From Dehalococcoidia bacterium (GTDB taxonomy: Bacteria > Chloroflexota > Dehalococcoidia > Dehalococcoidales > Fen-1064): 5,566 bases of DNA. Both the position numbers and the translations under genes were made by a program. Of this stretch, positions 1 to 5,082 are shown piece after piece (positions within the stretch are counted from its first letter, which is position 1; each line of letters opens with the position of its first letter). The stretch lies in the NCBI GenBank assembly GCA_030691775.1, contig JAUYDN010000186.1, positions 1-5,566 on the forward strand. Reading direction: 5' to 3'. Under the pieces are notes generated by a model, which was given only the letters and a program-made list of their open reading frames with translations, was not told where the DNA came from and made no database searches.

Positions 1-62
1 TCTGTAACGCCCGCAAACACCGAGTATTTCTTGTGGGCGTCACATCCGATATAATATTTCAT
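1..62 (-). CDS. IS110-family transposase, N-terminal fragment (runs off left edge)
   Basis: Only the first 20 codons are in the window. The minus strand reads ATG at 62-60, then MKYYIGCDAHKKYSV..., which matches the opening of the RuvC-like DEDD domain of IS110-family transposases (usual form YIGxDxHKK). Asp8 would be the first acidic catalytic residue. The start is supported by an AGGAGG ribosome binding site at 72-77 on the minus strand, 9 bases before the ATG. In this family the DEDD domain and a C-terminal serine-containing domain cut and rejoin DNA, guided in studied members by a bridge RNA from the element's non-coding end. The fragment is short, so the family call rests on this motif and the start context. 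Whether the full gene is intact cannot be seen. Confidence 0.8.
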   Translation of the reverse strand, partial: MKYYIGCDAHKKYSVFAGVT

Positions 63-118
63 GCTGCGGTGCCTCCTTCATCGTTTTCTGGCACCTCCAT
101 TGTAGGCGGTACCGCAGC
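63..118 (-). promoter_or_regulatory. Leader hairpin sequestering the transposase ribosome binding site
   Basis: An exact 8-bp inverted repeat, GCTGCGGT at 63-70 and ACCGCAGC at 111-118, is extended inwards by CC/GG (72-73 with 108-109) and CCT/AGG (75-77 with 104-106), with single mismatches between. In the transposase mRNA the 3' arm contains the AGGAGG ribosome binding site and ends next to the start codon, so folding would block initiation. A second, mutually exclusive hairpin can form from GGTGCC (68-73) and GGCACC (90-95). Masking of the transposase start is a known way insertion sequences avoid activation by read-through transcription. That role is inferred here; the pairing itself is read directly. 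Confidence 0.6.
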
Positions 119-211
119 GCTTTCATATAATCAAAGACAAACGAATCATCATTATTTAATACGTCTGTAATAGTGTAACCAGCGAAAATCCACCTGCAAG
201 GCTTCGTATTC

Positions 212-251
212 GGTGGGTTACGCTACCGATAAATCGGATGACTAACCCACC
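212..251. repeat. REP-like nested palindrome
   Basis: The outer arms GGTGGGTTA (212-220) and TAACCCACC (243-251) are perfectly complementary. An inner stem CCGAT (226-230) pairs with ATCGG (233-237). The unpaired 5-base stretches 221-225 and 238-242 separate the two stems. The motif GTAGGGTGGGTTA...TAACCCACC resembles a short palindromic repeat that recurs in intergenic DNA of many bacteria. It lies between the VOC stop codon and the IS110 leader, and could act as an mRNA 3' stabiliser for the VOC gene or as the site beside which the IS inserted. There is no T-tract, so it is not called a terminator. Confidence 0.6.
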
Positions 252-288
252 CTACAACTATATAATCGGGATGAGTGATTCTGGAGTT

Positions 289-657
289 TTATTGGATACC
301 GCCTTCCTGTACCTCGATGGGGACAGCCTCTGGACCGTCTACGAAGGATATCCTGAGCTGGGGGTTTATCCGTGTGATGTCACGCGTAAAAACGGCGCCT
401 TTACCCTTGAGTTCAGCCACAGCCTCTTCGAGATTATCCGTCCTGACGCCGAAGTGCACCAGTCCGTTCTGCCCGTCGGCGGCTGTTCTGGAAATCAGAA
501 TTATGACGCCATCCAGCTTGAGATGGACGACAACCCCCCCGTTCCCGAAGTCACGCGAGCTGAGCAGAGCGGCGTTGAACATTTTCTGGTAGAACTCGGC
601 GGTTTTTACCGGGTCAGGACTCATCAAGTGAATATGGTCGAATGAATATTTAGCCAA
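289..657 (-). CDS. VOC-superfamily (glyoxalase/dioxygenase-fold) protein
   Basis: A 122-residue protein with the vicinal-oxygen-chelate fold, about the usual length for a single-unit member with two beta-alpha-beta-beta-beta modules. Module one opens with FDHIHL (residues 6-11), followed by the helix PVKTAEFYQKMF. Module two opens with LVHFGVRTDN (about 66-75), followed by the helix NLEEAVAELKGKGA, and closes with the strand PIEVQEG near the end. Likely metal ligands are a His in FDHIH, His68 and the Glu of PIEVQE; the substrate cannot be told (isomerase, dioxygenase or resistance-type binding are all possible). The start is TTG at 657-655, chosen because GAGGAG lies 8 bases upstream and no ATG fits. 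Its promoter is at 693-722. It is transcribed divergently from the small secreted protein at 927 and ends 226 bases before the IS110 start codon. Confidence 0.88.
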   Translation of the reverse strand: MAKYSFDHIHLMSPDPVKTAEFYQKMFNAALLSSRDFGNGGVVVHLKLDGVIILISRTAADGQNGLVHFGVRTDNLEEAVAELKGKGAVFTRDITRINPQLRISFVDGPEAVPIEVQEGGIQ

Positions 658-692
658 TTTTACTACTCCTCTGTGGTCCGGGACTTTCAGCC

Positions 693-722
693 ATAATATA
701 GATTTGACTCACGGGCTGTCAA
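693..722 (-). promoter_or_regulatory. Sigma70-type promoter of the VOC gene
   Basis: On the minus strand a perfect -35 box TTGACA occupies 722-717. Two -10 options follow: TATATT (700-695, 16-bp spacer) or TATTAT (698-693, 18-bp spacer). Transcription would begin near 686, giving a short leader of about 30 bases that contains the GAGGAG ribosome binding site before the TTG start. Confidence 0.7.
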
Positions 723-724
723 AT
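702..724. promoter_or_regulatory. Operator-like palindrome over the VOC promoter
   Basis: ATTTGAC (702-708) and GTCAAAT (718-724) form a perfect 7-bp inverted repeat with a 9-bp spacer. It covers the -35 box and most of the -35/-10 spacer of the VOC promoter, a position where a bound dimeric repressor would block RNA polymerase. One half is partly explained by the TTGACA -35 box, but the second half is not. No regulator gene is visible nearby. Confidence 0.45.
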
Positions 725-780
725 TTCGGAGAGATGTAGAAAAAAATCTAGAACTTGCTGTCAACGAGTAACGACTCAGG

Positions 781-808
781 CTGATTGCTGATAGCTGAAA
801 GCCGATAG
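781..808. repeat. Degenerate heptamer tandem repeat, four units
   Basis: Four consecutive 7-bp units, CTGATTG, CTGATAG, CTGAAAG and CCGATAG, lie in the divergent spacer between the VOC gene and the secreted-protein gene. Neighbouring bases (CTCAAAAGCTTAAC at 813-826) look like further decayed units. The period is not a multiple of three and no coding frame uses it. See the related arrays at 2588-2700 and 4927-4954. Confidence 0.6.
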
Positions 809-844
809 CCATCTCAAAAGCTTAACCAGATATTAACAATCTGT

Positions 845-853
845 TGCTATTAT
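845..853 (+). promoter_or_regulatory. Possible extended -10 promoter for the secreted-protein gene
   Basis: TGCTATTAT (845-853) fits an extended -10 element (TG-N-TATTAT). The best -35 candidate, TTAACC at 822-827, has a long 20-bp spacer, so the call rests on the -10 alone. Transcription from about 860 would give a leader holding two in-frame ATGs (867, 891) ahead of the preferred start at 927. Confidence 0.35.
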
Positions 854-926
854 CCTTGTAGAAGATATGAAAGGAGGGACTGATAAAAACATGGGAATTA
901 CTACTCAGACGGGAAAGGAGGTGAAA

Positions 927-1337
927 ATGCGGTTAAGTAAAAAGGCAATCGTGGTTGCGGCGCTGGTCGCGCTGGTGCTCGTAGGTATTTTAGCAGGGAT
1001 TACCCTGGCAAGCGATGATGCCACCAGTTCCGGCAAGACCCTCCTGGCAAGAGTCGCCGCCATCCTGGGAATCGACCAGGCGAAGGTAGAAGATGCCTTC
1101 AAACAAGCGCAGAAAGAGATGCAGTCGGAGGCGTTGGATAACTTCTTGAAAAATATGGTTGCACAGGGCAGGTTGACCCAGGAACAGGCCGACCAGTATA
1201 AAGCCTGGCAAAATGCCAGACCGAACCTTCCGGCAGAATTCGGCTTCGGAGGTCCGATGGGACGGGGCAGAGGTGGATTCCAAGGCAAGGGTGGTTTCGG
1301 TCACTGGCAGGTGCCGGCGCCCGCTACAACGCAATAG
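927..1337 (+). CDS. Small exported helical protein with Gly/Arg-rich tail (DUF2680/YckD-like), function unknown
   Basis: A 136-residue protein from ATG 927. Residues 1-28 form a signal peptide: MRLSKK, then a long Ala/Val/Leu core, with likely cleavage after TLA28. Residues about 36-98 are predicted helical: a segment ILGIDQAKVEDAFKQAQKEM, then QGRLTQEQADQYKAW, the 'GxLTQEQAD' type helix seen in DUF2680/YckD-like small secreted proteins. The last 35 residues are rich in Gly, Phe and Arg (GRGRGGFQGKGGFGH). No catalytic motif is seen. The start was chosen because AAGGAGGTGA sits immediately upstream (916-921 core, 5-base gap). In-frame ATGs at 867 and 891 would add 20 or 12 residues; 891 also has AAGGAGGG 12 bases upstream. 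The gene stands alone and ends 46 bases before an intrinsic terminator. The reading frame and export are fairly certain, the family assignment moderate. Confidence 0.78.
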   Translation: MRLSKKAIVVAALVALVLVGILAGITLASDDATSSGKTLLARVAAILGIDQAKVEDAFKQAQKEMQSEALDNFLKNMVAQGRLTQEQADQYKAWQNARPNLPAEFGFGGPMGRGRGGFQGKGGFGHWQVPAPATTQ

Positions 1338-1383
1338 TCTACGACAACCAATTGACGGTAACTTCACACAAACCCGGCAGGGA

Positions 1384-1417
1384 AGAGGGGGAGAGGTTTT
1401 CTCCTCCTCTTTTATTT
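1384..1417 (+). terminator. Intrinsic terminator of the secreted-protein gene
   Basis: AGAGGGGGAGA (1384-1394) pairs with TCTCCTCCTCT (1400-1410) through 11 pairs, one of them G-U, around a 5-base loop. The tract TTTTATTT follows from 1410. This is a standard rho-independent terminator 46 bases after the stop codon at 1337. Confidence 0.85.
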
Positions 1418-1438
1418 ACCTAGAAAATGGTCTATTTT

Positions 1439-1572
1439 GTCATTCTGGAGGAGTCCTGATACTCCTGTGCTTTATCGGGACGACGAAGAATCTGGTGGCG
1501 GGGGAAAATCGCACCTCCCTGAGATTCTTCGCGGAGTTTACCCTGAGCGATTATGAAGGGCTCCAGAATGAC
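1439..1572. repeat. 134-bp palindromic MITE-like repeat
   Basis: The ends are a perfect 12-bp inverted repeat: GTCATTCTGGAG (1439-1450) and CTCCAGAATGAC (1561-1572). Inside, CGAAGAATCT (1484-1493) pairs with AGATTCTTCG (1522-1531), and GGTG...CG (1494-1500) can pair with CGCACC (1510-1515), so the element can fold into a long cruciform. The GTCATTCTG...GAAGAATCT wording resembles a palindromic repeat I associate with intergenic DNA of several bacterial phyla. No convincing target-site duplication is seen and it encodes nothing credible. A mobile, non-autonomous origin is inference. Confidence 0.72.
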
Positions 1573-1747
1573 ACCTCCATTTTCATTGTTCGGTGGTAGT
1601 GCCAAGGCGCCATGACAAATTGTTTGGTTATTGTCTCCCTGTCCGGGTTATGGAATCAGGGACAAGCCTTGATTACTGGTTATTTCAATATAAACTGACA
1701 GCCGAATCTTGTCCGCACATGATGCATGAGTAGAGCACTGAACGGTA
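1573..1747 (+). other. Gene-free leader upstream of cdsA
   Basis: This is the rest of the 410-bp gene-free stretch before cdsA. It contains an imperfect hairpin (TCCCTG 1636-1641 with CAGGGA 1657-1662, flanked by TTGTC and ACAA that could extend it with a bulge). A weak promoter guess is TTGATT 1669-1674 with TATAAA 1689-1694, but the spacer is only 14 bp. No uppS, frr or other usual upstream partner of cdsA, and no credible small gene, is present. Confidence 0.4.
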
Positions 1748-2590
1748 ATGCTTAAAAAACGGGCCATCACTGCACTCTGGGGTATACCTCTTCTCACCGC
1801 CATTATCTGGTTCGGTGAACCGTGGCTGTTTGTCACCTTTGTAGCTATCTGGGGATTGCTGGCGGTCATCGAGTTCTACCGGCTGGTCTCTCCGCTCAAA
1901 GTGGTTCCAATCTATGTTTTCGGCATTATCTGGACCCTGCTGTTTATCTTTATCAGGCACCCGATGGTGAGTGCGGCGCTGGGACCTTACCTGGCGCAGG
2001 GTCTTGTAGTACCGGTATTGTTCACCGGCGGTATTGTCATCTCGCTCATTACCCTGCTGGCGCGGAAGCAGAAGTTCAATGCTTTTCCGGCATGGGCGTG
2101 GACGTTCGCAGGGATTTTGTACATCGGGTGGTTGTTGGGGTATATAGTAGCGCTGAGGCACCTCGACGGCGGACGCGACTGGGTCTTCTTCGCACTGTTC
2201 TGTACCTTCGGCTCGGATACCGCGGCTTTTTTCATCGGGCGCGCCACTGGCAGACACAAGCTGTCGCCATCTATCAGCCCTGCCAAGACCTGGGAAGGCG
2301 CTATCGGCGGTGTACTCGGTGCGGTCGGCATCAGTCTCCTGTTTCTCCTTGATACACCGGTATCACTCGCCACGCAGTTGAGCGTATGGCAGGCAATTAT
2401 GCTTGCCGTGCTGGTAAGCATCTCCGGTCAGTTGGGCGACCTGGTGGAATCGCTTTTCAAGCGTAATGTGGGCGCCAAGGACTCCGGCAAGCTCATCCCG
2501 GGGCACGGCGGCATCCTCGACCGCATGGATAGTGTGGTCTTCGCCGTTGTGGTAGTGTATTATTGGGTGTTGTTAAGTCAAATCTCATAA
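1748..2590 (+). CDS. cdsA: Phosphatidate cytidylyltransferase (CDP-diacylglycerol synthase)
   Basis: A 280-residue integral membrane enzyme that converts phosphatidate and CTP to CDP-diacylglycerol and pyrophosphate, the branch point for bacterial phospholipids. The family signature is complete at residues 235-261: SLFKR, then KDSGKLIPGHGG, then DRMD, with Lys244, Asp245, His253, Asp258 and Asp261 in place. The upstream conserved block at 156-184 is also present (SDTAAFFIGRATG, then ISPAKTWEG). About eight hydrophobic segments span the protein, beginning at residue 11 after the basic MLKKR start. Length is normal for the family. ATG 1748 is the first start after an in-frame stop (TGA 1739-1741) and gives the typical N terminus, although no good ribosome binding site precedes it. 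It is followed after 121 bp by dxr, a common arrangement; the usual upstream uppS is missing here. Confidence 0.96.
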   Translation: MLKKRAITALWGIPLLTAIIWFGEPWLFVTFVAIWGLLAVIEFYRLVSPLKVVPIYVFGIIWTLLFIFIRHPMVSAALGPYLAQGLVVPVLFTGGIVISLITLLARKQKFNAFPAWAWTFAGILYIGWLLGYIVALRHLDGGRDWVFFALFCTFGSDTAAFFIGRATGRHKLSPSISPAKTWEGAIGGVLGAVGISLLFLLDTPVSLATQLSVWQAIMLAVLVSISGQLGDLVESLFKRNVGAKDSGKLIPGHGGILDRMDSVVFAVVVVYYWVLLSQIS

Positions 2591-2700
2591 CTCTAAAGTC
2601 AAAACTACAGCTAACAAGTTAAAACTGCTATAAGAGTGCAAGTGGTTAGATTTTAGCTTTGAGATATGGTTTTGAATTTTGACCTTTAACTTTTGAGTTA
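2588..2700. repeat. Inverted, heptamer-periodic repeat between cdsA and dxr
   Basis: The spacer begins TAACTCTAAAGTCAAA (2588-2603, including the cdsA stop) and ends with its near-complement (2685-2700); 14 of 16 positions match. The right arm is a run of 7-bp units: TTTTGAA 2670, TTTTGAC 2677, CTTTAAC 2684, TTTTGAG 2691. The left arm has CTCTAAA 2591 and GTCAAAA 2598, the same unit on the other strand. The spacer is AT-rich with no T-tract terminator, so read-through from cdsA to dxr is plausible. Confidence 0.55.
2626..2634 (+). promoter_or_regulatory. Possible internal extended -10 promoter for dxr
   Basis: TGCTATAAG (2626-2634) fits an extended -10 box within the cdsA-dxr spacer, about 75 bases before the dxr start. 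No good -35 box is present at the right distance. In AT-rich sequence such a match may be chance, so this is a weak call. Confidence 0.22.
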
Positions 2701-2711
2701 AGTATGGTTTT

Positions 2712-3854
2712 ATGTACTACGCGGTAAAGCGTCTGGCAATCCTCGGCTCCACAGGCTCTATCGGCCGGCAAGCTCTCCAGGTCGTACGCAGGCTTCCCGA
2801 ACGTCTGCGGGTCCTGGCGTTAGCCGGGGGACAAAACCTCGGTTTGCTTGGTGAACAGGTAGCGGAGTTCAAACCGCGCTATATGTACTACCAGTCTGGA
2901 CCAGCGCACCGTATTCCTGACTGCCCCGCCGACTTCATCTCGATGGAAGAAATGGCAATCATCCCGGATGTGGATACGGTGGTTGTAGCCACTTCGGGAA
3001 AGGCCGGTCTCTTCGCCACGCTGGCTGCCGTTAAAGCCGGTAAAAGTGTTGCCATTGCGAACAAAGAACCGCTGGTGATGGCGGGAGAAATCATCACCTG
3101 CGAGGCTGAGCTAAGCGATGCCAGTATCCTGCCTATCGATAGCGAGCACAGCGCCATCTGGCAGTGTCTCACTGGTGAACCGGAACGACCGGAGCGGATT
3201 ATACTCACAGCTTCCGGCGGACCTTTCCGTAATCATACCCCGGCGCAGATGAAAAAAGTTACCCCGGAGCAAGCGCTGGCGCACCCGTCCTGGCAAATGG
3301 GGAAAAAAGTGACAATCGATTCGGCGACGTTGATGAATAAAGGGTTGGAGGTCATCGAGGCGCACTGGCTCTTCGGCCTACCGATCGATGACATTAAGGT
3401 AATCGTCCACCCGCAGAGCATCATACATTCTCTCGTGGAGTTTTATGACGGTTCTGTGAAGGCGCAGTTGGCTTTTCCCGATATGCGTTTGCCCATCCAG
3501 TACGCGCTCCTGCATCCGGACCGTGTGCCGAATCCCGACCTGCCCCGTATCGATTGGGGTAAACTCAAGGAGCTGACATTTGAACCGCCGGACTACGGTA
3601 AATTTCCATGCCTTAAACTGGCAATCGATGCTGGCAAAACAGGAGGCACCACACCCACCGTGCTCTGCGCCGCCGACGAGGTGGCGGTCGACTTGTTCTT
3701 GCAGGGAAAGATTGCCTTTACAGATATTCCCCGGATTATCGCCGCCACCTTAGAAAAGCACGAAACTCTAATAAGCCCATCAGTCGAGGACATCTTTGGG
3801 GCAGATGAGTGGGCGCGTGATTATGCTATTGACTATGCGAGGAAACTACGCTGA
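2712..3854 (+). CDS. dxr: 1-deoxy-D-xylulose 5-phosphate reductoisomerase
   Basis: A 380-residue cytosolic enzyme that rearranges and reduces 1-deoxy-D-xylulose 5-phosphate to 2-C-methyl-D-erythritol 4-phosphate with NADPH, the committed step of the MEP isoprenoid pathway. The N-terminal NADPH-binding loop is GSTGSIG (12-18); ATSGKAGL (93-100) and ANKEPLV (116-122) follow. Metal ligands are Asp143 and Glu145 in PIDSEHSA, and Glu213 in MNKGLE. Substrate-binding residues are visible in TASGGPF (166-172), HPSWQMG (191-197), Ser204 and Asn209-Lys210. HPQSIIHS (233-240) and the C-terminal helical domain are complete. Length is normal. The start ATG 2712 gives the expected N terminus (VKRLAILGSTG) but has no clear ribosome binding site. 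It overlaps rseP by one base, indicating coupled translation. Confidence 0.97.
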   Translation: MYYAVKRLAILGSTGSIGRQALQVVRRLPERLRVLALAGGQNLGLLGEQVAEFKPRYMYYQSGPAHRIPDCPADFISMEEMAIIPDVDTVVVATSGKAGLFATLAAVKAGKSVAIANKEPLVMAGEIITCEAELSDASILPIDSEHSAIWQCLTGEPERPERIILTASGGPFRNHTPAQMKKVTPEQALAHPSWQMGKKVTIDSATLMNKGLEVIEAHWLFGLPIDDIKVIVHPQSIIHSLVEFYDGSVKAQLAFPDMRLPIQYALLHPDRVPNPDLPRIDWGKLKELTFEPPDYGKFPCLKLAIDAGKTGGTTPTVLCAADEVAVDLFLQGKIAFTDIPRIIAATLEKHETLISPSVEDIFGADEWARDYAIDYARKLR

Positions 3855-4924
3855 TGCTGGCTACCACGATTATCCCGTTCCTGGTTATCCTGCTTGTACT
3901 TATTCTCGTCCATGAGCTCGGGCATTTTTTCACCGCCAAGCTATTCAAAATTAAGGTAGAAGAGTTCGGTATCTTTCTCCCGCCGCGCGCCTGGGGGAAA
4001 AAAATCGGGGAGACGATTTACTCTATCAACTGGTTGCCGCTGGGCGGGTTCGTGAGGCTGAGTGGAGAGGAAGACCCGAAGGCACCCGGCAGTCTGGCGG
4101 GCAAAAGCATACCGGTACGGCTAGTCACACTCGGCGCAGGCTCACTGATGAACCTGCTCCTGCCATTTGTTCTGCTCACAATTGCGTTTATGATACCGCA
4201 CTGGGCAGGTGTAGAAGACGCGTCCGCGCAAAAAGTGGAGGTGCTCGTACAGGAGGTAAGACGTGATTCACCAGCCGCGAGCGCAGGCATAAGACCCGGC
4301 GATGTCATCGTAAGCGTAAACGGGGAGCAGTTGTCTTCCGCAGACGATTATAGCCGGCATATACAAAGCAACCTGGGTAAACCTATTACAGTCGTTTTGC
4401 GGCGTGCTGATTCGAGCATAGTTGAAGTAAAACTCACTCCCCGCACTCAATGGCAGGAGGGGGAAGGTCCTACCGGCGTTGCCATCAGTAACGCGGTAAA
4501 GAAGAGCTATAATCCGTGGGAAGCATTAATAAACGCAGTGAAGCAGTACTGGCAGATACTGGCGCTGTTTACCCAGGGCATTGCGGCGGTATTCCGGGGC
4601 ACAACACCATTCGAGGTTGCCGGTCCTGTCGGTATTGCCCAGGTGACGGGTGAGGTTGCCCGGCTTGGCATCGTCCCATTGCTCAACTTTGCCGCCCTTA
4701 TCAGTATCAACCTGGGTCTCGTTAATATCCTACCTCTCCCCGCCCTCGATGGCGGCAGAATTGTGTTTGTACTTCTGGAGTGGGTACGCCGCGGCAAGCG
4801 GGTTTCCCCCGAAACGGAGCGCCTTATCCACAGCATCGGGTTCGCCCTGCTCCTGTTCCTGCTCCTGCTGGCAACGTGGAACGACATCGGGCGGATAATG
4901 AGCGGGCGTGGGTTTAACCCCTGA
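3854..4924 (+). CDS. rseP: RseP/RasP-type site-2 intramembrane zinc metalloprotease
   Basis: A 356-residue membrane protease that cuts substrates such as anti-sigma factors or signal-peptide remnants within the membrane. The first transmembrane segment (about 5-27) carries the zinc site HELGH (20-24). A second hydrophobic segment lies near 93-115. A single PDZ domain follows (about 126-197), with SPAASAGIRPGDVIVSVNG at its core. GPVGIAQVTG (258-267) precedes the second active-site segment NILPLPALDGG (291-301), whose Asp299 completes the zinc site; a last membrane span is at 325-341. With one PDZ domain it is shorter than E. coli RseP and like the versions in many other phyla. The start ATG 3854 shares its A with the dxr stop (TGATG), with GAGGAA about 10 bases upstream. 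Its substrate is not identifiable here. Confidence 0.95.
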   Translation: MLATTIIPFLVILLVLILVHELGHFFTAKLFKIKVEEFGIFLPPRAWGKKIGETIYSINWLPLGGFVRLSGEEDPKAPGSLAGKSIPVRLVTLGAGSLMNLLLPFVLLTIAFMIPHWAGVEDASAQKVEVLVQEVRRDSPAASAGIRPGDVIVSVNGEQLSSADDYSRHIQSNLGKPITVVLRRADSSIVEVKLTPRTQWQEGEGPTGVAISNAVKKSYNPWEALINAVKQYWQILALFTQGIAAVFRGTTPFEVAGPVGIAQVTGEVARLGIVPLLNFAALISINLGLVNILPLPALDGGRIVFVLLEWVRRGKRVSPETERLIHSIGFALLLFLLLLATWNDIGRIMSGRGFNP

Positions 4925-4974
4925 TACTAAACTCTAAACACTAAATCCTGAACCTGAGCGTATCAGGCTTTTTT
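4920..4974 (+). terminator. Intrinsic terminator overlapping the rseP stop codon
   Basis: CCTGATAC (4920-4927) and GTATCAGG (4960-4967) are perfectly complementary and followed by C and six T (4969-4974). The left arm contains the rseP stop codon TGA (4922-4924). The loop is unusually long (32 bases) and consists almost wholly of the heptamer array at 4927-4954. Termination probably occurs here, but the long loop makes efficiency uncertain. Confidence 0.65.
4927..4954. repeat. Degenerate CTAAAnn heptamer array, four units
   Basis: Four 7-bp units in a row: CTAAACT (4927), CTAAACA (4934), CTAAATC (4941), CTGAACC (4948). The array follows the rseP stop at once and fills the terminator loop. 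It shares the 9-mer AACTCTAAA with the start of the cdsA-dxr spacer (2589-2597 and 4930-4938). Confidence 0.65.
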
Positions 4975-5062
4975 AAAGGAACGTTAGGAATGGGCTTGAC
5001 CCCGCTTTCATTTCACCTCCACGAAAGTCCTTCTCTTTCGGATTGAGTATCCATCGTTTTAT

Positions 5063-5082
5063 GTTGACTACCCTCTGTCAAC
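5063..5082. promoter_or_regulatory. Operator-like palindrome in the CoA-transferase promoter
   Basis: GTTGAC (5063-5068) and GTCAAC (5077-5082) form a perfect 6-bp inverted repeat with an 8-bp spacer. It overlaps the -35 box and the spacer up to 4 bases before the -10 box, so a bound protein would occlude the promoter. The layout matches the palindrome over the VOC promoter at 702-724. Confidence 0.45.

Larger units (their letters stand above)
1..210 (-). mobile_element. Partial IS110-type insertion sequence, transposase-proximal end
   Basis: The transposase start and about 150 bases of non-coding leader form the upstream end of an IS110-type element lying mostly outside the window. The outer boundary is uncertain. 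It is placed just before the REP-like palindrome at 212-251 because that palindrome is intact and resembles the REP-type sites chosen by some IS110 elements such as IS621. IS110-group elements lack obvious terminal inverted repeats and none is seen here. The end could lie anywhere between about 180 and 288, where the neighbouring VOC gene stops. Confidence 0.5.

Noticed and set aside
238..645. Plus-strand open frame of 135 codons
   Set aside because: It lies antisense to the VOC gene, which has protein-family support, a promoter and a ribosome binding site; the plus frame has no recognisable family and weak start context.
781..808. Heptamer repeats as a CRISPR array
   Set aside because: Units are only 7 bp, contiguous and without spacers, so this is not a CRISPR.
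1213..1599. Plus-strand frame of 128 codons
   Set aside because: It starts inside the secreted-protein gene and runs through a terminator and the palindromic repeat; the translation resembles no protein family.
1620..1665. Hairpin-containing cdsA leader as a riboswitch, T-box or tRNA remnant
   Set aside because: No conserved core motif, T-loop or specifier-like structure could be recognised; only a short imperfect hairpin is present.
1685..2257. Minus-strand frame of 190 codons
   Set aside because: It is antisense to cdsA, whose family signature is complete; the translation is rich in Arg, Gln, Asp and Glu, as expected of an antisense shadow.
4990..5046. 18-codon plus-strand frame with AGGA upstream
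   Set aside because: The AGGA touches the start codon, so spacing is wrong for initiation, and the peptide shows no signal or motif.
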